Shown here piece by piece: positions 46,474 through 55,110 of a stretch of 64,000 nucleotides of DNA (the stretch's first letter is position 1; every line of letters begins with the position of its first letter). The stretch is from Thioclava sediminum (GTDB taxonomy: Bacteria; Pseudomonadota; Alphaproteobacteria; Rhodobacterales; Rhodobacteraceae). The notes beneath the pieces are model-generated. The model searched no databases. It was not told the DNA's origin and saw only the letters and a list, made by a program, of their open reading frames with translations. The stretch is taken from positions 1,488,001 to 1,552,000 of the forward strand of contig NZ_MPZV01000001.1 in NCBI RefSeq assembly GCF_002020355.1. The letters are read 5' to 3'. The position numbers were made by a program, and so were the translations under genes.

Positions 46474-46752
46474 TCACCTGTAATTCATCAGATAGATAAT
46501 GAGCCCCACCACGATGATCGGCAGGACATAGACCAGCCAGATCAGCTTGCGCAGCAGGCTTTTCTCATAGTCCCGCATCCCGGCCTCGACGAAGGTATCG
46601 CGCGTGGTCTCGGCACGGCCCTCGGCGGCGGCCTCGTTCCAATCCTCTTCCAGCGCCTCGCGCCGGACCGACCGGGCATAGAGACGCACCAGCCAGAACA
46701 GGACCGTCAGCACGATCAGCCCGAAGATCGCCAGTCGAATGAAGGCCAGCAT
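46474..46752 (-). CDS. small membrane protein, unknown
   Basis: The 92-residue protein has two membrane helices (about 4-24 and 70-90) separated by a charged, Glu-rich loop (REALEEDWNEAAAEGRAE). I recognise no domain. It lies directly upstream of the DUF1523 gene and downstream of a third small membrane protein, all on the minus strand, so they may work together at the inner membrane. Confidence 0.7.
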   Translation of the reverse strand: MLAFIRLAIFGLIVLTVLFWLVRLYARSVRREALEEDWNEAAAEGRAETTRDTFVEAGMRDYEKSLLRKLIWLVYVLPIIVVGLIIYLMNYR

Positions 46753-46813
46753 CGCGCGCCCTCCTTGCCCCTCGCTGTCGCAAGCCTAGGCCGCGGCGGC
46801 GCGGTTGACCAGA

Positions 46814-47122
46814 TCAGCCCTTCCGGCGCGCCATGCCGATCCGGATCAGCTTGATCACGATGGCCGAAGCCGCGACCGGGATCAGCGCGAGCACATAGGT
46901 CGCAGCGAACATCTGGCGCGGCACATAGCCGTTCGAGCAGCTCGCCGTGTCGGAGAAGAAATGCAGCACGAAGCCCGCACCGCAGGCGGTGCCGGTCATG
47001 TAGAATGCAGGCACGATCATCGCGACGGGCACCAGCGCCAAAAGCTTCGCCCAGTCGTATTTCGACAGCCACCCTCCGACCGCAATGCAAAGCACGAGCG
47101 CGAAGGCCAAGAACAGGTTCAT
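46814..47122 (-). CDS. small cysteine-containing membrane protein, unknown
   Basis: The 102-residue protein has three membrane helices (MNLFLAFALVLCIAVGGWL, LLALVPVAMIVPAFYMTG, TYVLALIPVAASAIVIKLI) and a loop with Cys residues (TACGAG, ASCSNG) that could form a periplasmic disulfide. GGAGGG lies 5 bases before the ATG at 47122; a longer start was rejected. No function is known. Confidence 0.7.
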   Translation of the reverse strand: MNLFLAFALVLCIAVGGWLSKYDWAKLLALVPVAMIVPAFYMTGTACGAGFVLHFFSDTASCSNGYVPRQMFAATYVLALIPVAASAIVIKLIRIGMARRKG

Positions 47123-47238
47123 CCGGTCCCTCCGTAGGAATTTGCACCGCAATAGCGCGCGCGGGTGCTAAAAGCCATGTGTTTTCAAACCGTGCGTTTT
47201 CGCTTGGCCGGCGGCAGCGCCCGGCGCTAGCCTTGGGT

Positions 47239-48519
47239 ATGGACCTCGCCACTCGCCTGAAATCCGCCATCGACGCGCGCCGCGATGATCTGATCGCGCT
47301 GACGCAGGCACTGATACGCATTCCGACGCTGAACCCGCCGGGGCGCAATTACCGCGAGGTCTGCGATTTTCTCGCCGCCTATCTCTCCGAACGCGGCTTC
47401 ACGACCGAACTGATCCGCGCCCATGGCGCGCCCGGCGACAGCGAGACCTATCCGCGCTGGAACCTCGTCGCCCGCATCGAGGGCACGCGCCCCGGCGACT
47501 GCGTGCATTTCAACTCGCATCACGACGTGGTCGAGATCGGCCATGGCTGGACCCGCGATCCGTTCGGGGCCGAGATCGACGGAGACCGCATCTACGGGCG
47601 CGGCGCCTGCGACATGAAGGGCGGGCTCGCGGCCTCAGTGATCGCGGCGGAGGCGTTCCTCGACACCTGCCCCGATTTCGCTGGCAGCATCGAGATTTCC
47701 GCCACCGCCGACGAGGAATCGGGCGGCTATGGCGGCGTGGCCTATCTGGCCGAGCAGGGCCGCTTCGATCCGACCCGCGTGCAGCATGTCATCATCCCCG
47801 AGCCGCTGCACAAGGACCAGATCTGCCTCGGTCATCGCGGCGTCTGGTGGGCCGAGGTAGAGACCCATGGCCGTATCGCGCATGGCTCGATGCCGTTTCT
47901 CGGCGACAGCGCGATCCGCCATATGAGCGCCGTTCTCAGCGAGATGGAGGAGACGCTCTACCCGCTCCTTCTGGGCAAGCAGACCGAGATGCCCGTGATC
48001 CCCGAAGGCGCGCGGGCCTCGACGCTGAACGTCAATTCGATCCATGGCGGCGCGCCGGAAGAAGGGGCCGATTACACAGGCCTGCCCACGCCCTGCGTCG
48101 CCGATCGCTGCCGCATCGTGATCGACCGGCGCTTTCTGATCGAGGAAGACCTCGCCGAGGTGAAGACCGAGATCATCGACCTGATGGAGCGCGTGAAAGC
48201 CCAGCGTCCGAGCTTCCGCTATGAAATCCGCGACCTGTTCGAGGTGCAGCCCACGATGACCGACAAGGGCGCGCCGATCGTGCGCTCCACCGCCGCGGCG
48301 ATCGAGGCGGTGCTGGGCCGGGAGGCGGCTTATGTCGTCTCGCCCGGCACCTATGACCAGAAACATATCGACCGGATCGGGCGGCTGCAGAATTGCATCG
48401 CCTACGGTCCGGGGCTACTGGAGCTCGCCCATCAACCCGACGAATGGGTCGGCATCGAGGATATGGCCGACAGCGCGAAGGTCATGGCGCTGGTTCTGGC
48501 GGAACTGCTGGGGTCTTAG
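47239..48519 (+). CDS. M20 family metallo-deacylase (ArgE/DapE-like)
   Basis: The 426-residue zinc hydrolase has metal ligands in HFNSHHDVVEIG, GRGACDMKGG and ADEESGG (the catalytic Glu), plus IPEPLHKDQICLGHRG before the dimerisation domain. The family covers acetylornithine deacetylase and succinyl-diaminopimelate desuccinylase, and the substrate cannot be chosen here. No arg or dap gene adjoins it. The 5' extension of the frame upstream of 47239 overlaps the divergent small gene and was rejected. The stop is fused to repeat copy F. Confidence 0.85.
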   Translation: MDLATRLKSAIDARRDDLIALTQALIRIPTLNPPGRNYREVCDFLAAYLSERGFTTELIRAHGAPGDSETYPRWNLVARIEGTRPGDCVHFNSHHDVVEIGHGWTRDPFGAEIDGDRIYGRGACDMKGGLAASVIAAEAFLDTCPDFAGSIEISATADEESGGYGGVAYLAEQGRFDPTRVQHVIIPEPLHKDQICLGHRGVWWAEVETHGRIAHGSMPFLGDSAIRHMSAVLSEMEETLYPLLLGKQTEMPVIPEGARASTLNVNSIHGGAPEEGADYTGLPTPCVADRCRIVIDRRFLIEEDLAEVKTEIIDLMERVKAQRPSFRYEIRDLFEVQPTMTDKGAPIVRSTAAAIEAVLGREAAYVVSPGTYDQKHIDRIGRLQNCIAYGPGLLELAHQPDEWVGIEDMADSAKVMALVLAELLGS

Positions 48520-48579
48520 GGGCGCTGCCCCTCAGCGCGTACCGCGCCTCACCCCGGGATATTTGGACCAAGGGGAAGG
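48519..48579 (+). repeat. dispersed intergenic element, copy F
   Basis: The head GGGGCGCTGCCCC begins with the last base of the TAG stop codon of the M20 gene. A spacer, CACCCCGGGATATTT and GGACCAAGGGGAAG follow. Confidence 0.9.
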
Positions 48580-48590
48580 AGCATTCCCTC

Positions 48591-48650
48591 CTTCTTCGCT
48601 CTTGTCGAAATATCCCGGGGGGCGACGCAGTCGCGGGGGCAGCGCCCCCT
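48591..48650 (-). repeat. dispersed intergenic element, copy G
   Basis: CTTCTTCGCTCTTGTCG, AAATATCCCGGGG, spacer, GGGGGCAGCGCCCCCT. It faces copy F and lies 8 bases after the panC stop. Confidence 0.9.
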
Positions 48651-48657
48651 CGAGAGA

Positions 48658-49497
48658 TCAGACTGCGATATTGTCGATCAGGCGCACATCGCCCAGCCAG
48701 ATCGCGGCCAGCATCCGCGCCGGTTGCGACAGGTCCGTCGCGGGTTTCAGCCCGTCGACCGTGCGCAGCTCCAGATAATCGAGCGTCCCGAAACCCGCGA
48801 CTTTCAGCTCGGTTTTCGCATCGTTGAGCGCGCCTTCGACCGGTACGCCGTCGCGGATCTTAGCGGCCGCTTCCTGCATCACCGAATGCAGGCGCGGCGC
48901 CAATGCGCGCTCGGCTTCCGTCAGCCGCACATTGCGCGAGGACATCGCCAGACCGTCTTCTTCACGGATCGTGGGGCAGCCGATTATGCGGATCGGCATG
49001 TTGAGATCGCGGGTGAGCTGCTGGACCACCTGCAATTGCTGCCAGTCCTTCTCGCCGAAGAACGCGCGCCCCGCCTGCGTCATGCCGAAGAGCTTCGAGC
49101 AGACCGTCGCCACGCCATCGAAATGGCCGGGCCGGAACGCGCCTTCCAGCGGCTCGGTGATGCCCGCGACGGACACGGTGGTGGCGAAGCCGTCGGGATA
49201 GACCTCGTCCACGCCCGGCGCAAAGAGCACATCGACCCCTTCCGCTTCCAGCAGCGCCAGATCCTGCGCCTCGTCGCGCGGGTATTTGTCGAGATCCGAG
49301 GCGTTGTTGAACTGCATCGGGTTCACGAAGACCGTCACGATCACGCGGTCCGATTGTTTGCGCGCGGCGCGAGCGAGGCTGAGGTGGCCGTCATGCAGCG
49401 CGCCCATCGTCGGCACCACGCCGACCAGCATCCCCGAGCGTTTCCATGCCGCCACCTTGTCGCGCAGTTCAGCGGCCTTGCGGATCACCTGCGTCAT
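48658..49497 (-). CDS. panC: pantothenate synthetase
   Basis: The 279-residue enzyme ligates pantoate and beta-alanine with ATP. The HIGH-like motif is [15 protein letters not shown] near 31-45, VFVNPMQFN follows, and the KMSKS-like loop is MSSRNVRL near 185. [10 protein letters not shown] is also conserved. The start overlaps the panB stop by 4 bases, so panBC is one operon that makes pantothenate. Confidence 0.97.
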   Translation of the reverse strand: MTQVIRKAAELRDKVAAWKRSGMLVGVVPTMGALHDGHLSLARAARKQSDRVIVTVFVNPMQFNNASDLDKYPRDEAQDLALLEAEGVDVLFAPGVDEVYPDGFATTVSVAGITEPLEGAFRPGHFDGVATVCSKLFGMTQAGRAFFGEKDWQQLQVVQQLTRDLNMPIRIIGCPTIREEDGLAMSSRNVRLTEAERALAPRLHSVMQEAAAKIRDGVPVEGALNDAKTELKVAGFGTLDYLELRTVDGLKPATDLSQPARMLAAIWLGDVRLIDNIAV

Positions 49498-50318
49498 TTC
49501 TTCACCTCGTCGGCGAAGCTGTGCTCGGCTGCCGGGAAGCTGCGGTCGCGCACTTCGGCTGCGTAATCGGCGACGGCGGCTTCGGCTTCCTGACCGAGCT
49601 GGCCGAAACGCTTGACGAATTTGGGTTTGAAATCGGTGAAGAGGCCCAGCATGTCATCGACCACCAGCACCTGCCCGTCGCAGCCCGCGCCTGCGCCGAT
49701 GCCGACGGTGGGGATAGCGACCATCGCGGTGATCTCGTCGGCCAGCCCCTGAGGCACTTTTTCCAGCACCACCGAGAAGGCCCCCGCGTCGGCCACCGCT
49801 TTCGCATCCTTGACCAGACGCGCCCGGCTATCGCCGCGGCCCTGCACCTTGTAGCCGCCCAGCGTGTTCACCGATTGCGGGGTCAGCCCGATATGGGCCT
49901 GCACCGGGATACCGCGCGCGGTCAGAAACGCGATGGTCTCGGCCATATGCGCCCCGCCTTCGAGCTTCACCGCCCCCGCGCCGGTCTCGGCCATCAGACG
50001 CGAGGCATTGCGGAACGCCTGCGCCGGGCTTTCCTCATACGACCCGAACGGCATGTCGATCACCATCAGCGCATTCGAGAGGCCGCGTGCGACCGCTTGG
50101 CCGTGGAGGATCATCATCTCCATCGTCACGCCCAGCGTCGAGGGCAGCCCGTGGAGCACCATGCCCACCGAGTCGCCGACCAGCACGAGATCGCAATGGC
50201 TGTCGACCAGCTTCGCAATCGGCGTGGTGTAGGCGGTCAGGCAAACGATCGGCGCGCCGCCCTTCATCGCGAGAATATCTGCGGGCATTTTCTGCCGCGT
50301 GGTTCCGGTGACGCTCAT
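49494..50318 (-). CDS. panB: 3-methyl-2-oxobutanoate hydroxymethyltransferase
   Basis: The 274-residue TIM-barrel enzyme converts ketoisovalerate to ketopantoate with methylene-THF. Metal and substrate residues lie in [12 protein letters not shown] and [25 protein letters not shown] and [19 protein letters not shown] are family blocks. The ATG at 50318 gives the usual start; earlier in-frame residues are not conserved. AGGAGG lies upstream. Confidence 0.97.
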   Translation of the reverse strand: MSVTGTTRQKMPADILAMKGGAPIVCLTAYTTPIAKLVDSHCDLVLVGDSVGMVLHGLPSTLGVTMEMMILHGQAVARGLSNALMVIDMPFGSYEESPAQAFRNASRLMAETGAGAVKLEGGAHMAETIAFLTARGIPVQAHIGLTPQSVNTLGGYKVQGRGDSRARLVKDAKAVADAGAFSVVLEKVPQGLADEITAMVAIPTVGIGAGAGCDGQVLVVDDMLGLFTDFKPKFVKRFGQLGQEAEAAVADYAAEVRDRSFPAAEHSFADEVKK

Positions 50319-50453
50319 GGCATCCTCCTGATCTGCTTGCGCGCGAGTCCTAGCGTCACCCGGCCCGCAAGGAAAGACGTGAACGCGCAAACGCTGCGGC
50401 ATCGGGGCGCGTATCGCGCGATTTGGCCCGGTTCCGAAGAGGCCGTAGCGCAT

Positions 50454-50484
50454 GAAAAACGGCGCGAGGTTGCCCCCGCGCCGT
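50454..50484 (-). terminator. intrinsic terminator after the L,D-transpeptidase gene
   Basis: Stem ACGGCGCG/CGCGCCGT (50459-50466 and 50477-50484) is followed on the minus strand by a run of T. It ends the leftward transcript before panB. Confidence 0.8.
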
Positions 50485-50510
50485 GATCGTCATCTCGAAA
50501 ATCGGCTCGA

Positions 50511-51449
50511 TCAGTTGGTGGTATCGACGCAGGTGCCGGTGCCGGAATAGCCGCAATCGACAGTGGAGCTGGCGGTCTCGCCCGAGCCGCCGACTTCCTG
50601 GGCCATCGCGACCGAAGCCTGATGCTGCTCTTCTTCGACCTTTTGCTGATCGGGGATCTGGCCCGCTTTCCACGCGGCCTCGTCCTCGTTGATCGCCACC
50701 TGATTATAGGCGGAGACCACATAGCCCGAATGCAGCTGCACGACCGGGCCTTCCATCTCGAGGCTCTCGGCGCGGCTGCGCACCTTCACCGGCGTGCCCT
50801 TCGGCACTTTCGAGAACAGGTCGATGATGTCCTGATTGAACAGGCGGATACAGCCAGCCGACGTCGCACGCCCGATCGAGGACGGATCCATCGTACCGTG
50901 GATGCGGTAATAGGTATCCCGGTTACCCTGATAGAGATAGAGCGCACGCGCGCCCAGCGGGTTGTCCAGACCGCCCGGCAGACCGTCTTTCAGCGGCCCG
51001 TAGAGGTCGGGATCTTCCTGGATCATGTTCTGCGTCGGCGTCCAGCTCGGATATTCCTGCTTGCGCTTGATCGTGGCATCCCCCGAGAAGGTCTTGCCGT
51101 CGCGACCGACTGCGACGCCGTAGCGTTCTGCCTTGCCCGGCTCGGTGATGTAGTAGAGGAAACGCGCATAGGGATCGACGACGATCGTCCCGACAGCCTC
51201 GGGCCCGTGATAGGGCACGACCTGGCGGCGGTTGCGCTCCACCAGATATTTCGGACTGATCGCCGGGATGGTTTTCCCGTCATCTTCGCGCGCCTGATAT
51301 TCGGCGGGCACGGCCTTCGTCGACTGGGTCGGTTGCGCATAGCGCTGTTCCGGCGCACTCGCGCAGGCTGCCAAGATGCCAGCCAGCCCGAAGAGCATGG
51401 CCGGGCGGATTGCGCGTTTGAGCGTCGAATAACTCGCGGTCACTTGCAA
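50511..51449 (-). CDS. L,D-transpeptidase (YkuD) lipoprotein
   Basis: The 312-residue protein has a lipobox ILAAC with Cys29, so it is a lipoprotein. The YkuD domain spans about 85-225. The catalytic motif is HGTMDPSSIG followed by RATSAGCIRL, with the nucleophilic Cys in SAGC. It cross-links peptidoglycan 3-3 or attaches lipoproteins to it. The C-terminal region after 240 is Gln/Glu-rich and ends with a Cys pair (DCGYSGTGTC). It is divergent from the aldehyde dehydrogenase gene. Confidence 0.92.
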   Translation of the reverse strand: MQVTASYSTLKRAIRPAMLFGLAGILAACASAPEQRYAQPTQSTKAVPAEYQAREDDGKTIPAISPKYLVERNRRQVVPYHGPEAVGTIVVDPYARFLYYITEPGKAERYGVAVGRDGKTFSGDATIKRKQEYPSWTPTQNMIQEDPDLYGPLKDGLPGGLDNPLGARALYLYQGNRDTYYRIHGTMDPSSIGRATSAGCIRLFNQDIIDLFSKVPKGTPVKVRSRAESLEMEGPVVQLHSGYVVSAYNQVAINEDEAAWKAGQIPDQQKVEEEQHQASVAMAQEVGGSGETASSTVDCGYSGTGTCVDTTN

Positions 51450-51642
51450 TTTTCCTGTCTCTTTTTCCGGTGGGCCTTCGGCCCGGTTCCGTCATTCAAG
51501 GGGCTAGATAGGGGAAAGTTCCCTCCACTCACACTCACATGAATGTGATCAGACCGCCTCCGGCAGATTCCTGCCCCCTTGATTTTCCGCCCGTGCGGGC
51601 GGAGCGTGCTGCAAAATCGCGTGACAAGAGGAGGTGCCGCGC

Positions 51643-53088
51643 ATGAATTTGCCGCTTTGGTTCGACCCCGAGGAGATGTTGATCGGAGGCGTCTGGCGCA
51701 AGCCCGATGCGCGCCTTTCCGTGGAATGCCCCTCGGATGGGCGCGAGATGGCGCAGATCGCCCGGGGCGGCAAGCCGGAGATCGACGCGGCGGTCGAGGC
51801 CGCACAGGCGGCGCTTGCAGGCGTCTGGGGACGGCTGAGCGCAGCGGAACGCGGGCGGCTCTTGCTGAAGATGTCCGGCCTCGTACTGGCTCATGCCGAG
51901 GACCTGGCCGTGATCGAGGCGCTCGATGTCGGCAAACCGTTGACGCAGGCGCGTGCCGATGTGACGGCACTGGCGCGTTATCTGGAATTCTATGGCGGGG
52001 CCGCCGACAAGGTGATGGGCGAGACGATCCCCTATCTCAATGGCTACACCGCCTACACGCTGCGCGAGCCGCATGGCGTGACCGCGCATATCGTGCCGTG
52101 GAACTACCCGATGCAGATCATCGGGCGCTCTGTCGCGGCGGCGCTGGCGATGGGCAACGCGGCGGTCGTGAAACCTGCCGAGGAAGCCTCGCTCACCGCG
52201 CTGGCCTTCGGGCGGATCGCGCAAGAAGCGGGGATGCCAGCCGGTGCGCTCAATATCGTGCCGGGTCTGGGAGAGGAGGCCGGGGCCGCGCTCTCGGCCC
52301 ATCCCGGCATCCAGCATATCTCCTTCACCGGGTCGGTCGCGGTCGGCCAGCGCATTCAGGCCGCCGCCGCGGCGAATGCCGTGCCCGTCACGCTGGAGCT
52401 TGGCGGCAAGTCCCCGCAGCTCGTCTTCGACGATGCCGATCTCGACCGCGCGCTACCCTTCCTCGTGAATGCAGGCATCCAGAACGCCGGGCAGACCTGT
52501 TCGGCCTCATCGCGCATCCTCGTGCAGCGCTCGCGCTATGTCGAGGTGCTGGAGAAAATGGCCGCGCGCTATCGCGGCCTGACGGCGGGGCCCGCGCTTG
52601 GCGATCACGACCTCGGCCCGCTGATCTCGGGGCGGCAGAAACAGATCGTCGAGGGCTATCTGGCGCTCGCCTCCGACCTCACTATCGCGGCGCAAGGCCA
52701 GATCGCCGAGGATGTCCCCGCAGGCGGCCATTACGTCGCGCCGACCCTGATCGGTGGCGGCCACGGTGCGCATCGGCTCGCGCAGGAGGAAATCTTCGGC
52801 CCGGCGCAGATCGTCATTCCCTTCGAGGACGAGGAAGAGGCCGTCGCCATCGCGAATGGCACGGAATACGGGCTCGTCGCGTCTGTCTGGTCGGAGAATG
52901 GCGGACGAACGATGCGGCTCGCACGGAGGCTGCGCGCAGGACAGGTCTTCCTGAACAATTACGGCGCGGGCGGCGGCGTGGAGCTGCCCTTCGGCGGCAT
53001 CGGCAAATCCGGGCACGGGCGCGAAAAAGGGTTCGAGGCGCTCTACGGCTTCTCCACCCTGAAAACCGTCGCCGCTTGGCATGGCTGA
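51643..53088 (+). CDS. aldehyde dehydrogenase family protein
   Basis: The 481-residue NAD(P)-dependent enzyme has the Rossmann segment VPWNYPMQIIGRSVAAALAM, the catalytic Glu in LELGGKSPQ, the catalytic Cys in NAGQTCSASSR and the C-terminal LPFGGIGKSGHGREKG. Residue use is like betaine- or gamma-aminobutyraldehyde-type ALDHs, but the substrate is not decided. GAGGAGG lies 8 bases before the ATG. It precedes an SDR gene, a P1 peptidase gene and a second ALDH gene in the same direction, with repeats between them. Confidence 0.9.
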   Translation: MNLPLWFDPEEMLIGGVWRKPDARLSVECPSDGREMAQIARGGKPEIDAAVEAAQAALAGVWGRLSAAERGRLLLKMSGLVLAHAEDLAVIEALDVGKPLTQARADVTALARYLEFYGGAADKVMGETIPYLNGYTAYTLREPHGVTAHIVPWNYPMQIIGRSVAAALAMGNAAVVKPAEEASLTALAFGRIAQEAGMPAGALNIVPGLGEEAGAALSAHPGIQHISFTGSVAVGQRIQAAAAANAVPVTLELGGKSPQLVFDDADLDRALPFLVNAGIQNAGQTCSASSRILVQRSRYVEVLEKMAARYRGLTAGPALGDHDLGPLISGRQKQIVEGYLALASDLTIAAQGQIAEDVPAGGHYVAPTLIGGGHGAHRLAQEEIFGPAQIVIPFEDEEEAVAIANGTEYGLVASVWSENGGRTMRLARRLRAGQVFLNNYGAGGGVELPFGGIGKSGHGREKGFEALYGFSTLKTVAAWHG

Positions 53089-53097
53089 GGGTTTCGG

Positions 53098-53213
53098 CTT
53101 GGCGGAAATATCCCGGGGGTGAGGCGGGATCAGCGGCCTTCCAGTGGAAGGACGCCCCGACGAACGCCCGAAGCGCAAGCGAAGGGCCGGCAGACCGGGG
53201 GGCAGAGCCCCCT
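53098..53213 (-). repeat. dispersed intergenic element, copy H (expanded)
   Basis: Minus-oriented between two plus genes: CTTGGCGGAAATATCCCGGGG, given as the core AAATATCCCGGGG at 53105-53117, and GGGGGGCAGAGCCCCCT at 53197-53213. The spacer between them is about 80 bases against 10-25 elsewhere and holds extra GC hairpins, so the copy is expanded or interrupted. Confidence 0.8.
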
Positions 53214-53262
53214 TGCACCCGATGTGTCCTGCGACAACAGTAGGCCCCGAGGAGGAGCACCG

Positions 53263-54003
53263 ATGAGACTGGAAGGCAAAAGCGCGATCGTCACCGGCGC
53301 GGGCTCGGGCTTCGGCGCGGGGATCGCGCGCCGCTTCGCCGCCGAGGGCGCGCGGGTTCTGGTCGCGGATCTCAACGCCGAGGCCGCGCAGGCCATCGCG
53401 GACGAGATCGGCGGCGTGGCCTGCACCGTGGATGTCAGCCGCGATGCGGATGTCGCGGCACTGGCGCAGGCGGCGCGCGCGGCGTTCGGGCAGATCGACA
53501 TTCTGGTGAACAATGCAGGGACCACCCATCTGCCCAAGCCGATGGAGGAGGTGACCGAGGAGGAGTTCGACCGCGTCCTCACCGTGAACGCGAAATCGGT
53601 CTATCTGACCGCGCGCCATATCGTGCCGGGGATGAAGGCCCGCGGCGCGGGCGCGATCCTGAACGTGGCCTCCACCGCCGGCGTCAGCCCGCGGCCGAAC
53701 CTGAGCTGGTACAATGCCTCGAAGGGCTGGATGATCACCGCGACCCGCGCGATGGCGGTGGAGCTTGCGCCCTCCGGGGTCCGCGTCAACGCGATCAACC
53801 CGGTCGCCGGGGAGACCCCGCTTCTGAAAAGCTTCATGGGCGAGGACACGCCGGAAATCCGCGCGAAGTTTCTCTCGACCATCCCGCTGGGGCGGTTCTC
53901 GACGCCCGAGGACATGGCGAACGCGGCGCTGTTTTTGTGCTCGGACGAGGCGAGCATGATCACCGGCGTCGCGATGGAGGTCGACGGCGGGCGTTGTATC
54001 TGA
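53263..54003 (+). CDS. short-chain dehydrogenase/reductase
   Basis: The 246-residue classical SDR has the cofactor motif TGAGSGFG (11-18), an Asp at the end of beta2 (LVADLN) that favours NAD, LVNNAGTT, and the active site VASTAGVS...WYNASKG with Tyr and Lys. The substrate is unknown; the flanking aldehyde dehydrogenases suggest an alcohol/aldehyde pathway. GAGGAGG precedes the ATG. Confidence 0.9.
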   Translation: MRLEGKSAIVTGAGSGFGAGIARRFAAEGARVLVADLNAEAAQAIADEIGGVACTVDVSRDADVAALAQAARAAFGQIDILVNNAGTTHLPKPMEEVTEEEFDRVLTVNAKSVYLTARHIVPGMKARGAGAILNVASTAGVSPRPNLSWYNASKGWMITATRAMAVELAPSGVRVNAINPVAGETPLLKSFMGEDTPEIRAKFLSTIPLGRFSTPEDMANAALFLCSDEASMITGVAMEVDGGRCI

Positions 54004-54020
54004 ACGCAGGGCGCTGAATT

Positions 54021-54066
54021 GGGGGCGTTGCCCCCAAACCCCCAGGATATTTGGACCAAGAGGAAG
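54021..54066 (+). repeat. dispersed intergenic element, copy I
   Basis: GGGGGCGTTGCCCCC, short spacer, CCCAGGATATTT, GGACCAAGAGGAAG. The final AGGAAG is directly followed by the ATG of the next gene and would act as its ribosome-binding site. The GGG to AGG change in the core marks some decay. Confidence 0.88.
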
Positions 54067-55077
54067 ATGAAGGCAGGGCCGAACAATCTGATCACCGATA
54101 TCGCCGGGCTGCGCGTGGGCAATGCCGAGGATGCGGGGCCGCGCTCGGGTGTGAGCGTGCTGCTGGGCGCGCGCCCCTTCACAGCGGCGGTACAGGTAAT
54201 TGGCGGCGCGCCGGGGACGCGGGAGACAGACCTGCTCGCGCCGGACAAGCTAGTGCAGGAGGTCGATGCGCTGGTGCTCTCGGGCGGCTCGGCCTTCGGG
54301 CTTGGCGCCTGCGACGGGGTGATGGCAGGGCTGCGCGCGCAGGGGCGCGGTTTCGCGGTGGGCGATCAGCGCGTGCCGATCGTGCCCGGCGCGATCCTGT
54401 TCGATCTGCTCAATGGCGGTGACAAGAGTTGGGCGGAGACGCCCTATCCCGGGCTTGGGCGCGCGGCGCTCGAGGCGGCCACGGAGCGGTTCGAGATCGG
54501 CAGCGCCGGGGCGGGCTTCGGCGCGATGACCGGGACTTTTAAAGGCGGGCTTGGCTCGGCTTCGGCGGTCTTGGAGAGCGGCTTCACCGTGGGCGCGCTG
54601 GTGGCGGTGAATGCGCTCGGTTCGGTAACCGTCGGCGAGGGGCCGCATTTCTGGGCCGCGCCTTGGGAAATCGCGGGCGAGTTCGGCGGTTTCGGCCCTG
54701 CGCCCCAACATGATCCGAGCGCGATGCCCGAACCGATGAAACGCCAGGGCGAAGCCACCACCATCGCCATCGTCGCGACCGATGCCGCCCTCACCCAAGC
54801 GCAGGCGCAACGCATGGCCACGGCGGCCCATGACGGCATGGCGCGCGCCATCGTGCCGTCGCATACCCCGCTCGATGGCGATTTGATCTTCGCCGCCGCG
54901 ACCGGCGAGAAGCCCTTGGCCGATCCGGTCCGCGACCCGTTCCAGCTTGGCCATGCGGCGTCTTGCGTGCTTGCCCGCGCCATCGCCCGCGCCATCTATG
55001 AAGCCAAAGAACAACCCGGCGATCTGCAGCCCTGCTGGCGCAGCCGTTACGGAACATCAAAAAGCCCGGCGCATTGA
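54067..55077 (+). CDS. P1 family (DmpA/S58-like) self-processing peptidase
   Basis: The 336-residue protein is a P1-type Ntn-hydrolase: ITDIAGLRVGNAED at the start, LSGGSAFGLGACDGVM, GAGFGAMTGTFKGGLGSAS, then RQGEATTIAIVATDAALT. By alignment with DmpA the autocleavage site lies before Thr231 in GEATTIAIV, so the nucleophile would be Thr rather than Ser; this is inferred. The family cleaves N-terminal residues or beta-peptides. I rejected an earlier in-frame start (54019), which would translate repeat copy I. Confidence 0.87.
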   Translation: MKAGPNNLITDIAGLRVGNAEDAGPRSGVSVLLGARPFTAAVQVIGGAPGTRETDLLAPDKLVQEVDALVLSGGSAFGLGACDGVMAGLRAQGRGFAVGDQRVPIVPGAILFDLLNGGDKSWAETPYPGLGRAALEAATERFEIGSAGAGFGAMTGTFKGGLGSASAVLESGFTVGALVAVNALGSVTVGEGPHFWAAPWEIAGEFGGFGPAPQHDPSAMPEPMKRQGEATTIAIVATDAALTQAQAQRMATAAHDGMARAIVPSHTPLDGDLIFAAATGEKPLADPVRDPFQLGHAASCVLARAIARAIYEAKEQPGDLQPCWRSRYGTSKSPAH

Positions 55078-55110
55078 CCGGACGACCCATCCAGCCCTTC
55101 GGAGGACATC

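Noticed and set aside
54019-54066. Longer start for the P1 peptidase
   Set aside because: It would translate the dispersed repeat (GALPPNPQDIWTKRK), which recurs elsewhere as noncoding sequence.
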